Source: Chelydra serpentina (Eukaryota; Chordata; Testudines; Chelydridae). Taken from it: a stretch of 64,000 nt of DNA. Position numbers and translations under genes: made by a program. The DNA is taken from the NCBI GenBank assembly GCA_037349315.1, contig JBAIAC010000007.1:49067001-49131000 (forward strand). The letters run 5' to 3'. A model generated the notes under the pieces. That model did no database searches and had not been told where the DNA came from. It saw nothing but the letters and a program-made list of their open reading frames with translations. Shown piece by piece: positions 59,001 to 63,219 of the stretch. Within the stretch, counting starts at the first letter, position 1; each line of letters begins with the position of its first letter.

Positions 59001-59650
59001 GCTCTTAGCATCTTTTTTATGAGTGTCTGATAGGCCACAAACTCATTTTGTGAAAATACATTTTCACAAAACTTTGAGGCCCCAAAATATGATAATTAGA
59101 CTGGGGATTGTTTTAAAATTTACCCACTTCAATTTTGGAACATTTTAACTTTTATTTGCATGGAGAAGGTAATCCAAGACTTTGTGCATATCTTTCAATG
59201 ATTTTCAGACACAGACTAGGTTAGCATAATATGAAGATCTTTCTGTACATAAATAATTACAAATACTGGATCTGAGATTGCAACTGCTATGTAATTTGCT
59301 GGAAAGCCTTCTCCATATACCCTCTACCCTAGATCATTGATAACATCTTCCCAGGTTTGTTTTAAAATATGCAGACTTTTCTTAAGCACTAAATTTAGCC
59401 TTTCAGTCATCATGAGATGCAGAGGTGAATGCACCAATTTATTAATATAGACCTGTAGGTTGTATACACTTTACTTACCATTCTGTCCATGTATTTATGT
59501 ATTGCTTTACCTTAATAACTACAGGTGAGCATTATAAAGGATATAGATCAATTAGTTTTCGGAGCACATCCTCAGAGGGGATGATAACTCTGTGCATGGT
59601 CAGTGTTATCTGTAGCAGCTGGTTGTTTTGACACAGGTTTCCTTCTGAAT
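16893..59650 (-). CDS. RASGRP1: RASGRP1, Ras guanyl-releasing protein 1 (15 exons, 5' partial)
   Basis: Calcium- and diacylglycerol-regulated exchange factor that loads GTP onto Ras at membranes, best known in lymphocytes. Fifteen exons total 2156 coding nt (about 717 residues plus stop). All are phase-compatible with consensus splice sites. The order is REM domain (59650-53796), CDC25 catalytic domain (about 53949-42833), two EF-hand loops [12 protein letters not shown] and [12 protein letters not shown], one C1 domain with the full H-x12-C-x2-C-x13-C-x2-C-x4-H-x2-C-x7-C zinc pattern, and a C-terminal coiled coil. The [19 protein letters not shown] tail identifies RASGRP1 rather than RASGRP2, 3 or 4. 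The human protein is 797 residues, so about 75 N-terminal residues are encoded beyond 64000. No coding disruption was seen. One intron is of the AT-AC minor class. Confidence 0.96.
17785..17925 (+). repeat. MIR-like SINE (tRNA head plus CORE)
   Basis: Reads GTGGTTAAAGCACGGGACAG, ATTCAGATCTGGGTTTAATT and then GGCAAGTCACTTAATAGC with TGCCTCA. These match the box A/B-type head and CORE region of MIR-family SINEs. Confidence 0.75.
17965..18035. repeat. Short palindromic GATCC repeat
   Basis: Ends CCCGATCCAA and TTGGATCAGG are inverted, with TTCCATTGACTTCAGTG inside. The same family of small foldback repeats recurs at 57347-57410 and 26433-26478. Confidence 0.6.
19407..19528 (+). repeat. L2-tailed SINE/LINE fragment
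   Basis: CTCTTTGAGGCAGGGACAGT, GTTTGTACAGCACCTAGCAC, GTCCTGGTCCGTGACTGGGG and an (AAT)-rich 3' end. It is the best preserved of the four copies in the window. Confidence 0.75.
20197..20314. mobile_element. Small MITE with TTGTTGTTGGCGTCCG ends
   Basis: About 118 bp. The left end TTGTTGTTGGCGTCCGTTAG is inverted at the right (CGGACGCCAACAACAA). The flanks CAATG and AATG are similar but do not give a decisive duplication. No coding capacity. Confidence 0.7.
21036..21277. mobile_element. Probable non-autonomous hAT
   Basis: The left end CAAAGGTCTTCAAACTGTGG and the right end AGAAAACCACCGCTCTAA resemble the terminal sequences of small hAT elements (the inverted form is AGCGGTGGTTTTC). The right end is diverged, so the boundaries are approximate. 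Confidence 0.5.
21428..21753. mobile_element. MITE with inverted TATGTTTACACTG ends
   Basis: GGCTATGTTTACACTGATAG at the left pairs with CAGTGTGGACATAGG at the right, enclosing a GC-rich interior. The interior repeats CCTGCCAGAGCCTTT twice, at about 21532 and 21640, and has inverted copies (AGGCTCCAGCAG), giving a foldback layout. It resembles the Harbinger-like copies at 818 and 61612 in design but is a different family. Confidence 0.6.
22269..22601. mobile_element. hAT foldback MITE with perfect duplication
   Basis: A 333-bp element. Its ends CAGTGCTTAATTTGT and ACAAATTAAGCACTG are perfect inverted repeats. It is flanked by an exact 8-bp duplication GAGGGTTC (22261-22268 and 22602-22609). 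A long internal inverted repeat pairs AGCTCTGAAGGCAGCACCGC (about 22380) with GCGGTGCTGCCTTCAGAGCT (about 22476). An extra copy of the terminal motif (AAATTAAGCACTGG) lies inside at 22326-22341, suggesting nesting or end duplication. Confidence 0.9.
23740..23795 (+). repeat. L2-tail fragment
   Basis: Short piece with TGTTTTGTACAGTGCTTAGA, the conserved core of the L2-derived tail. Confidence 0.5.
24598..26190 (+). mobile_element. CR1 LINE, 5'-truncated, long open RT frame
   Basis: CR1-type non-LTR retrotransposon. An uninterrupted 319-codon frame (24676-25635) covers most of the reverse transcriptase: [34 protein letters not shown], the catalytic FADDTKLGG, and the CR1-typical [20 protein letters not shown] with [14 protein letters not shown]. 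Upstream, 24606-24660 translates as the preceding RT block but the element is cut off there. The 3' end is a short CTATGAGTCTA tail near 26190. A second copy of the same 3' region is at 62010-62646. It lacks ORF1 and the endonuclease, so it cannot move alone. Confidence 0.93.
26433..26478. repeat. Short palindromic repeat
   Basis: AAAATCCTGGCTCCAGTGAC and TTCAATGAGGCCAGGATTT form a small foldback of the same general style as the GATCC family. Confidence 0.5.
26487..26700 (-). repeat. CR1 3' fragment
   Basis: The plus strand reads GGCTGGAAGGGATCATTGTG, CATTTAGTCTGACCTCCTGC and later AATTGTTCCAGTAGTTAATT. This is the complement of a CR1 3' end. Confidence 0.8.
26795..27168 (-). CDS. RASGRP1: RASGRP1 penultimate coding exon
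   Basis: A 374-nt exon, acceptor TCTGTAG and donor GTACTTAC. It encodes [11 protein letters not shown], the RASGRP1-specific [19 protein letters not shown], a serine/proline-rich stretch ([20 protein letters not shown]) and YQELEQ leading into the coiled coil. The frame runs past the donor only by chance into intron sequence. This linker is long, charged and weakly conserved in the middle compared with human. It enters in phase 1 from the previous exon. Confidence 0.95.
27478..27787 (-). repeat. CR1 3' fragment A
   Basis: AAACTGGAAGGGACCTCAAT, GGTCATCTAGTCCTGTCCCC and CATTGCTTCTTGTCCTATCC on the plus strand are the complement of the CR1 3' end. Confidence 0.85.
27800..28390 (-). repeat. CR1 fragment B, different subfamily
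   Basis: Minus-strand CR1 RT C-terminal and 3' region. The plus strand contains CAACATCCTTCTTGAATTGT and TGGACACAGTATTCCAGCAG, the complement of the RT block CVQFW..., and GTTCCAATGGTTAATTACCC nearer the 3' end. It abuts fragment A and differs from it in sequence, so two insertions are likely. Confidence 0.8.
28535..29430 (+). repeat. LTR-like dispersed repeat, copy 1
   Basis: Shares blocks in the same order with 41345-42200: GTAACAGCAACTCCTGCCTG, then CACTGTACCTAAGATGTTGC, and near the end GTGAGTGTCCAGTGAGCGGG ACTGGATACTGCAGGG. It is about 0.9 kb with no coding potential. An endogenous retrovirus LTR is the likeliest identity, but neither ends nor a duplication could be set. Confidence 0.5.
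29514..29716. mobile_element. hAT MITE with TAGGGT ends
   Basis: A 203-bp element. Its ends TAGGGTCGCCAACTTT and ACCTGGCAACCCTA are inverted. It is flanked by GTTTCAGG (29506-29513) and GTTTCAGA (29717-29724), an 8-bp duplication with one change. Confidence 0.85.
30281..32325 (-). mobile_element. CR1 LINE, longest copy, broken
   Basis: About 2 kb of minus-strand CR1. 31586-30969 carries RT blocks [31 protein letters not shown] and [11 protein letters not shown]. 30929-30495 carries [16 protein letters not shown] and [13 protein letters not shown]. 32325-31600 carries the region upstream of RT (KADFF-type [14 protein letters not shown]). Frame breaks separate these parts. The 3' end lies near 30281. 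Confidence 0.92.
32327..32512 (-). repeat. CR1 3' fragment
   Basis: GATCATCTAGGCTGCCCTCC and AGAAAAACCTCCAGCCTTGG on the plus strand are the complement of a CR1 3' end of another subfamily. It is adjacent to the 5' side of the larger CR1. Confidence 0.75.
32591..32650 (+). repeat. 18-bp minisatellite, 3.3 units
   Basis: The unit ACAGGCAGATTTACAGAC is repeated three times without change, plus six bases. Confidence 0.95.
33400..33930. repeat. GC-rich, strand-biased low-complexity block
   Basis: 33460-33700 is pyrimidine-rich (CTCCTCTCCTCCA motifs recurring about every 60-70 bp). 33700-33930 is purine-rich. The open frames here are compositional and are not genes. It may be the interior of a GC-rich DNA transposon like those at 37217 and 40196, but terminal repeats were not convincing. 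Confidence 0.6.
34047..34193 (-). CDS. RASGRP1: RASGRP1 exon, second half of C1 domain
   Basis: Acceptor TTTACAG, donor GTGAGG. It encodes [20 protein letters not shown], the last four zinc ligands of the C1 domain, then a serine/threonine linker ending KEQFH. Enters and leaves in phase 1. Confidence 0.96.
34194..34883 (-). other. RASGRP1: RASGRP1 intron
   Basis: 690 nt, no recognised repeat or extra exon. Confidence 0.7.
34884..34920 (-). CDS. RASGRP1: RASGRP1 37-nt microexon inside the C1 domain
   Basis: Acceptor AATTCCAG, donor GTAATT. It encodes [12 protein letters not shown] plus the first base of the next aspartate codon. It supplies the membrane-inserting loop region and one zinc cysteine between the two larger C1 exons. 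Skipping it would shift the frame (37 nt is not a multiple of three). Phases fit both neighbours exactly. Confidence 0.95.
34921..35628 (-). other. RASGRP1: RASGRP1 intron
   Basis: 708 nt, no recognised repeat or extra exon. Confidence 0.7.
35629..35773 (-). CDS. RASGRP1: RASGRP1 exon, second EF-hand and start of C1
   Basis: Acceptor TTTGCAG, donor GTAAGC. It encodes [19 protein letters not shown] and [20 protein letters not shown]. It completes the second EF loop (begun in the previous exon) and gives the first histidine and two cysteines of C1. One residue differs from human in GLGFAHN (human has P). Confidence 0.96.
35774..36699 (-). other. RASGRP1: RASGRP1 intron
   Basis: 926 nt, AT-rich, nothing recognised. 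The 135-codon plus-strand open frame at 35970 has no family resemblance. Confidence 0.6.
36700..36809 (-). CDS. RASGRP1: RASGRP1 exon, first EF-hand
   Basis: Acceptor TTATCCAG, donor GTGTGT. It encodes [20 protein letters not shown] and [16 protein letters not shown]. The loop [12 protein letters not shown] has all the usual calcium ligands at positions 1, 3, 5 and 12. Confidence 0.96.
37217..37770. mobile_element. GC-rich non-autonomous hAT
   Basis: A 554-bp element. The left end CAGGGCTGGCTCTAG pairs with the right end CTGGAGCCGCCCCTG. The flanks CGCACAGG (37209-37216) and CACACAGG (37771-37778) are an 8-bp duplication with one change. The interior is a GC-rich array in which CTCCCCGCTGGGGG-like units recur, so long spurious open frames occur on both strands. 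Confidence 0.85.
38795..38880 (-). repeat. Dispersed CACTTAAGCA repeat, copy 1
   Basis: CAGCAAAGTACTTAAGCACATGCTTAACT-type motif. Related copies are at 45930-45965 (complement) and 59938-59990. Family not assigned. Confidence 0.5.
39761..39865 (-). CDS. RASGRP1: RASGRP1 exon, linker after the CDC25 domain
   Basis: Acceptor CATTTTAG, donor GTAAGTG. Thirty-five codons: [19 protein letters not shown] then [16 protein letters not shown]. It is the linker between catalytic domain and EF-hands that helps hold the enzyme in its autoinhibited state. Confidence 0.96.
40196..40855. mobile_element. GC-rich non-autonomous hAT with minisatellite interior
   Basis: A 660-bp element. Ends CAGGGCCAGCATGC and GCACCGGCCCTG are inverted. 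The flanks GCTATCGC (40188-40195) and GCTACCGC (40856-40863) are an 8-bp duplication with one change. The left interior repeats CCGCTCAGCGCCCGAGCGGG-like units about seven times; the right interior repeats GAGGCTGAGCTCCCG-like units. All the long open frames here come from this composition. Confidence 0.87.
40880..41160 (-). repeat. CR1 RT fragment
   Basis: The minus strand translates as [20 protein letters not shown] followed by DE, corresponding to the region around the CR1 catalytic FADD block. It is short and heavily decayed. Confidence 0.75.
41345..42392 (+). repeat. LTR-like dispersed repeat, copy 2
   Basis: Matches 28535-29430 in ordered blocks. It contains TTTAATAAACTTATTCTTGA (a polyadenylation-type signal near 42047), then GTGAGTGTCTGGTGACAGGG and GCTGGATACTGCAAAGGG. 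It ends around CACCCTGAGAGAGTGTCACA near 42390. The layout with an internal AATAAA suggests a solitary LTR. Confidence 0.55.
42833..42913 (-). CDS. RASGRP1: RASGRP1 exon, end of CDC25 domain
   Basis: Acceptor TTTTCAG, donor GTAAGAG. Twenty-seven codons: [18 protein letters not shown] then REPRSHRAA. It closes the catalytic domain with the conserved acidic and tyrosine-rich [11 protein letters not shown] block. Confidence 0.96.
42914..47204 (-). other. RASGRP1: RASGRP1 intron
   Basis: A 4.3-kb intron. Recognised: a CACTTAAGCA-type repeat around 45890-45965 and a CR1 fragment at 46123-46535. 43020-45880 shows no family I can name. Confidence 0.7.
46123..46535 (-). repeat. CR1 3' fragment
   Basis: GAATCATAGAATCGTAGGAC then TGGAAGGGACCTCGAGAGGT on the plus strand: the complement of a CR1 3' end with its short terminal (ATAGAATC) repeats. 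It continues into RT C-terminal sequence near 46500. Confidence 0.9.
47205..47480 (-). CDS. RASGRP1: RASGRP1 exon, core of CDC25 domain
   Basis: Acceptor TTCTTTAG, donor GTAGGTC. Ninety-two codons including [40 protein letters not shown] and the helical-hairpin region [20 protein letters not shown]. This is the part that pries open Ras switch I. It is the longest exon of the catalytic domain and almost identical to human. Confidence 0.97.
47481..48016 (-). other. RASGRP1: RASGRP1 intron
   Basis: 536 nt, nothing recognised. Confidence 0.7.
48017..48133 (-). CDS. RASGRP1: RASGRP1 exon, CDC25 domain
   Basis: Acceptor TAATACAG, donor GTCAGTA. Thirty-nine codons: [20 protein letters not shown] and [31 protein letters not shown] is a conserved structural block of RasGEF domains. 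Confidence 0.97.
48134..48785 (-). other. RASGRP1: RASGRP1 intron
   Basis: 652 nt, nothing recognised. The plus-strand 131-codon frame at 48105 overlaps the exon antisense and is not a gene. Confidence 0.7.
48786..48959 (-). CDS. RASGRP1: RASGRP1 exon, start of CDC25 core
   Basis: Acceptor TTTTTTAG, donor GTCAGTT. Fifty-eight codons: [40 protein letters not shown] and [13 protein letters not shown]. It contains the conserved catalytic-domain helices around the FNxVSxWV-like block. Confidence 0.97.
50860..51235 (-). repeat. L1-like LINE RT fragment
   Basis: The minus strand gives [20 protein letters not shown] then EPLIALI, matching the RGxxQGxPLSPLLF...EPLA block of L1-type RT. Further upstream pieces ([10 protein letters not shown]) follow in other frames. 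L1 copies are few beside CR1 in this window. Confidence 0.75.
52123..52196 (+). repeat. Tandem duplication of about 43-44 bp
   Basis: GAGAAATACAGTTGTTGTTG occurs at 52125 and again at 52168 with the following GGGGTGAGTGTGTGT-like tail. Confidence 0.8.
52215..52380 (+). repeat. CR1 C-terminal fragment
   Basis: The plus strand encodes [19 protein letters not shown] then [12 protein letters not shown], the end of a CR1 ORF2 (the NSLP..V..SLSLF.FK region). Confidence 0.75.
52543..52666. mobile_element. hAT MITE, second copy of the 6052 family
   Basis: GGGTGACCAGATGTCCCGAT to GCTGTCTGGTCTTCCTA. It matches 6052-6173 nearly throughout. The right end is mutated (GGTCTTCC instead of GGTCACCC). No clear duplication is left. 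Confidence 0.85.
53796..53949 (-). CDS. RASGRP1: RASGRP1 exon, REM to CDC25 linker
   Basis: Acceptor ATAAAAAG, donor GTAAGTG. Begins with one base completing the preceding isoleucine codon, then [38 protein letters not shown] and [13 protein letters not shown]. The LFDHLEPxELAxxLT block opens the catalytic domain. Confidence 0.96.
54150..54243 (+). repeat. Dispersed GTAGCCATGT repeat
   Basis: GTGTAGTTGTAGCCATGTTC and GAGAGACATGGCGGATGAGG, then AATATCTTTTACTGG followed by CCAATAAAAGATATT as an inverted pair. I recognise the motif as high-copy in reptile DNA but cannot name the family. Confidence 0.5.
54889..55015. repeat. Small foldback element
   Basis: AGTGAAGTTTACCCTGTGCA at the left pairs with TGCACAGGGGTAAATTTCAC at the right (about 22 bp, few mismatches), 127 bp in all. 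It is probably a MITE. Confidence 0.65.
55163..55294 (-). CDS. RASGRP1: RASGRP1 exon, REM domain
   Basis: Acceptor CATAATAG, donor GTGAGTG. Encodes [40 protein letters not shown] then TTQ. It starts with the last base of an arginine codon and ends with the first two bases of an isoleucine codon. Confidence 0.96.
55295..57201 (-). other. RASGRP1: RASGRP1 intron
   Basis: 1.9 kb, holding a 302-bp GC-rich hAT MITE (55605-55906). Short GGGCCCAATTCAACC-type repeat near 56847. The remainder is AT-rich and unassigned. Confidence 0.7.
55605..55906. mobile_element. GC-rich hAT MITE
   Basis: A 302-bp element with inverted ends CAGTAGCGCAGCCAGG and CCTGGCTACGCTACTG (one mismatch). The flanks ACCTACAC (55597-55604) and ATCTACAC (55907-55914) are an 8-bp duplication with one change. 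Internal inverted copies CGGCGCTCCGGGTCTTCGGC and CCGAAGACCCGGAGCGCTGC form a strong hairpin. Confidence 0.92.
57202..57264 (-). CDS. RASGRP1: RASGRP1 63-nt exon, REM domain (AC acceptor)
   Basis: Completes the leucine codon begun upstream, then [20 protein letters not shown] and the first two bases of arginine. The acceptor dinucleotide is AC (TTCTCTAC before 57264), not AG. Using the nearby AG (TTAACAG) would shift the frame into a stop within ten codons. The donor is a normal GTAAGAA. Confidence 0.95.
57275..57283 (-). promoter_or_regulatory. U12-type branch-point motif
   Basis: TTCCTTAAC on the minus strand, an exact match to the U12 branch consensus, ten bases upstream of the exon. Confidence 0.93.
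57347..57410. repeat. Short palindromic GATCC repeat
   Basis: CTGATCCAATG and CATTGGATCAG are exact inverted ends of a 64-bp foldback. Confidence 0.75.
59536..59544 (-). promoter_or_regulatory. U12-type 5' splice site ATATCCTTT
   Basis: The nine-base minor-class 5' splice consensus, placed exactly after the conserved KLIDL reading frame. There is no usable GT: the frame meets a stop three codons later. Confidence 0.95.
59545..59650 (-). CDS. RASGRP1: RASGRP1 exon, start of REM domain (first in window)
   Basis: Acceptor CTTTTCAG. Two bases complete an aspartate codon, then [20 protein letters not shown] and [15 protein letters not shown]. It corresponds to human [20 protein letters not shown]. 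The upstream frame (MSRPDQ...) is intron read-through, not coding. It ends two bases into a leucine codon at an AT-type splice site. Confidence 0.95.
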
Positions 59651-60785
59651 CTGAAAAGTGAGGTGAAGCATTCTTATCAGGAACATAATAAGACTTGTCA
59701 TACAAGAGAATATGGTTTTTTTCAGCTTTCCTGTTCTGATCAGGCCTGCTCACCTAAGTGACATCAGAGACAGTAGCTACTCCATTGCATCAGTGAGATG
59801 AGATTATTTTGCATGCAGAGATGCATAGAAATAATTTGGACTTGCATAAAATATTTCATCCAAGTATTGGAAAGCCCTTTACAAAGATTAGTTCAACCTC
59901 AAAACATCCTGCAGAGATGCACAAGTATAATGGCCCCAATCCAGCAAAGCACTTAAGCATATGTTTAATTTTAAGCAAGTGAGTATAACCATTGAAACAA
60001 ATTGATAAACTGAGGTGGAGAGGTTAGGTGAGGTGACTTATCAAAATCAAACAGTGAATCAGTAGCAGAACTGCATGTAGGTCCCGACCGGCAGATTTTT
60101 AAAAGGGCACAGGCAGTTTTTTGCATACCGGACTTGCATGCCCAAGACCTTAGGGTACACACACAAGTCAGGATTTACACTTGCACACAACTATGCATAC
60201 ACAATCTTAATAAGTGTGTGTATATCAGGAGATTTTGCACATGCAGAAATCCAGTTATGTGCCCACTTAAGAAAAAGAAATCTAGTCCCAAAAGTCTTAA
60301 CAAAAGTTCTCTTACGTCATCCATTACATTCACTGTACTAGTATTAGTTTTAAGATGCACATTTGTGTTTCTCATATCTATACTTGGGAAGTATTTCAGA
60401 CATGTTTAAATTAACATTACTGTAAATTTGTTACATAAATGCAAATATAATTACACAGAGTATTTTATAAATATTCAAAGAAGGTATTTTATACCAACTC
60501 TGGAGAGAGAGGCTTCTCTTCTTCTTCTTCAATGCTTAGCCAGACAGTCAGACTTAGTGACTGTTCGCCATTTGGTCTGTTCCTGTGCAACCACAAAGGC
60601 TTGATGGTCTGAGTGTCCAACATGGGAACAGACTTGATGAACCCATGTAATAGGGGGTCTTCCTCTGGGCCACCTCCACCCTTGGTTGGTGGAATTTTAT
60701 CCCAGATGTTACATGCCACACGGAGAATGATGTTCGCTGGAATGTCTTGTGGCATCCTTGCGACATGTCCAAAAAATGTAAGGTA

Positions 60786-61529
60786 TCACTTGTGGACAAT
60801 GGCCCCAGTAGTCTGTAGACCTGAACGACCATAAACATCTGCATTACAGATGAAGTCATTCCACTTCATGCCCAATATACAACATTGACATTCTGTGTGG
60901 AAAGCCTCCAGCTTTGTCCAGTCTGTGTGGCGTAGTGTCCATGTTTTGCAGCCGTACAACAGTATGGGAAGGATACAGCTAGAATAAATCTTGAACTTGG
61001 TTGTCATACTAAGATGATGTTGATTCCATATCCGTTGTAAACAGCCCATGGCAGACAATGCAATGCCAATCCAATGGAGAACCTCTGTATGAGAACTGGA
61101 GGAGCTGGTAAGTACAGAACCCAGATAGCAAAAGCTGGAAACTGATTCGATGGCTTTGTTGTTCAAAGAGATGGGAGTCACAGGTGGACCTGGTCCTAGA
61201 TTTTGCAGTTTTGTCTTTGATCATGAAACATGGAGACCAATCTTAGCTGACTCCTACTCCATATGCTGGAGTGCCTCACGAAACCTGTCGGAGTTCTGTA
61301 CTAAAAGAACAACGTCATCAGCATGGTCAAGGTCTGTGAGCGAGAGATGACCGATCTCAATGCCTATGGACCTGATGGAATGCTGCATTACGAAATCCAT
61401 TGCCCGACAAAAGAGTGAAGGGGCCAGAACGCAATCCTGCCTAACACCAGATATTGATTTAAAAGGCGCTGACGTCCGGTTCCCCAGACAAACATGGGCA
61501 GTGGTTCCATTATGCAGCTCTCTAATCAA
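60786..61529 (-). pseudogene. RTE reverse transcriptase, C-terminal half (broken)
   Basis: 61529-61254 contains SGVRQDCVLAPSLFCRAMDF and the catalytic-site block DLDHADDVVLL (xADD). 61181-60786 contains VSSFCYLGSVLTSS and LPILLYGCKTWTL, then RLEAFH-like and ILGMKWNDFI blocks. A frame break lies near 61190-61254. The 3' UTR follows below 60786. Confidence 0.85.
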
Positions 61530-61611
61530 GTCCAGCAGAGTGGTAGGGACACCTACGCCCTTTAAGGCCTTCCATAAAGTGACACTGACTACTGAATCAA
61601 ATGCAGCCTTA

Positions 61612-61905
61612 GGGTAGGTCTACACTACCCGCCCGAATCGGCGGGTAGAGATCGATCTTCTAGGATCGATTTATCACGTCTCATCTGGACACGATAAATC
61701 GATCCCAGAAGCGCTCCCCGGTGACTGCGGAACTCCTGCTCGGAGAGAGGAGGAAGCACTGTCGACGGGGGAGCCTGCCTGCGCCGCGTGGACCCGCAGT
61801 AAGTAAAATTTATTTCGATCTAGGAACGTCGACTTCAGCTACGCTATTCTCGTAGCTGAAGTTGCATATCCTAGATTGATCCCCCGCCCCAGTGTAGACC
61901 AGCCC
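61612..61905. mobile_element. Harbinger-like MITE, copy 2
   Basis: A 294-bp element flanked by an exact TTA duplication (61609-61611 and 61906-61908). Ends GGGTAGGTCTACACTACC and AGTGTAGACCAGCCC are inverted. It is in the opposite orientation to the copy at 818-1113. It has the same hairpins, including CTTCAGCTACG...CGTAGCTGAAG near 61832-61862. Confidence 0.9.
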
Positions 61906-62009
61906 TTAAGATCAACATACACTACATGCAGAGGCTTTCTGAACTCATGATCTATCTCGGACAACAAGCAAAGGGCCAATATGGCGTCTAACGTGGACCT
62001 GTTCCTCAT

Positions 62010-62646
62010 AAATTATTTAAGCTCAGTACCAACGTGGACACAAGAACAAATGGATATAAACTGGCCATCAGGAAGTTTAGATTTGAAATTAGACTAAGGT
62101 TTCTAACCATCAGAGCAGTGAAGTTCTGGAACAGCCTTCCAAGGGAAGAAGTAAGTGGGGGCAAAAGACCTATCTGGCTTCAAGATTAAGCTAGACAAGT
62201 TTATGGAGGGAATGGTTTGATGGGATAGCATGATCTTAGTCAAAGGTCAATTAATTGCCATCAGTGGTAAATAGGACCAATGGTCAGTGATGGAATGTTA
62301 GAAGTTACTACAGAGAACTTTTTCCTGGGTGTCTGGCTGGTGAGTCTTGCTCACATGCTCAGGGTTCAGCTGATCACCATATTTGGGGTTGGGAAGGAAT
62401 TTTCCTCCAGGGTAGACTGGCAGAGGCCCTGGAGGTTTTTCGCCTTCCTCTGCAGCATGGGGCACGGGTCACTTACTGGAGGATTCTCTGCATCTTGAAG
62501 TCTTTAAACCATGATCTGAGGACTTCAATAGCTGAGACATAGGTGAGAGGATTATTCCAGGAGTGGGTGGGTGAGATTCTGTGGCCTGCATTGTGCAGGA
62601 GGTCAGTCATAATGGTCCCTTCTGACCTTAAAGTCTATGAGTCTAT
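62010..62646 (+). mobile_element. CR1 3' fragment inserted in the RTE
   Basis: A 637-bp 5'-truncated CR1, nearly identical to 25550-26190: AATTATTTAAGCTCAGTACC at the start and AAAGTCTATGAGTCTAT at the end. Removing it restores the RTE reading across ...GGAACAGGTCC / CAGTCAGGCTTT without gain or loss of frame. Confidence 0.92.
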
Positions 62647-63219
62647 AAAGCCTGACTGTTGGGGATGACGTTTCTGGTGTGACAATGGCTCCAGGCGTGC
62701 CAGCAAAACATGTGCAAACACCTTCCCTAGAATGGAGAGCAAAGTGATCGGCCTGTAGCTCTTACATTCACTGCGCGGTCTCTTGCCCTTATAGAGTGAG
62801 ATCACAATACCGTCCTTCCAGGCGGTGGGCAGGGTTCCAGTTCTCCACACCAGACGAAAGATGGCCAGAAATGATTCTGCTGCAGGATCAATAGCACATT
62901 TTAGCAGCTCTGAGGGGATGCCATCAGCACCGGCTGCATGTCCATTTTTCAGTTTAGAGATGGCACACTTCACTTCGTCTAGTGTTGGTGCATCAGTACA
63001 AATGTCTGGATCTGGAACCGCAGTGACTGCCAGATCATCCACCTCTGAACAAGCGGCAGCTGGAGGGTGCTTCAGAGCACTGTGATAATGTTCCACCCAG
63101 CATGAGAGAACGTCATCATCCAATTTACATGGATGGCCTTGGCTGTCGTTCAGGATGCCATTTGTAGTGACTACCTCTTGACCACTGGGGTTGCGAATGG
63201 CGCGGAATACTAACTTCAA
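62647..63219 (-). pseudogene. RTE reverse transcriptase, N-terminal half
   Basis: Open frame with LKNGHAAGADGIPSELLKCA (RT block 1 region), LPTAWKDGIVISLYKGK, YRPITLLSILGKVFAHVLLA and HPQQSGF at the CR1 junction. Upstream (63220-63590), further blocks such as RKFNILALSDHEAYYNQVAD and MEVAWSLFTSIPNQSAEQII lie in the pre-RT region, with stops. The frame is truncated by the inserted CR1. Confidence 0.88.

Larger units (their letters stand above)
57265..59544 (-). other. RASGRP1: RASGRP1 AT-AC (U12-type) intron
   Basis: A 2280-nt intron that starts ATATCCTTT at 59544-59536, the minor-spliceosome 5' consensus. It ends TTCCTTAACAGTTCTCTAC. The branch motif TTCCTTAAC at 57283-57275 is ten bases from the AC end. 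Phase is 2 on both sides. It contains a small palindromic GATCC repeat at 57347-57410. The rest is unassigned AT-rich sequence. Confidence 0.95.

Noticed and set aside
59651..59753. In-frame extension MSRPDQ... before the first visible RASGRP1 exon
   Set aside because: A clear CTTTTCAG acceptor follows it and homology to RASGRP1 starts only after 59650. It is intron read-through, not an alternative start that I can support.
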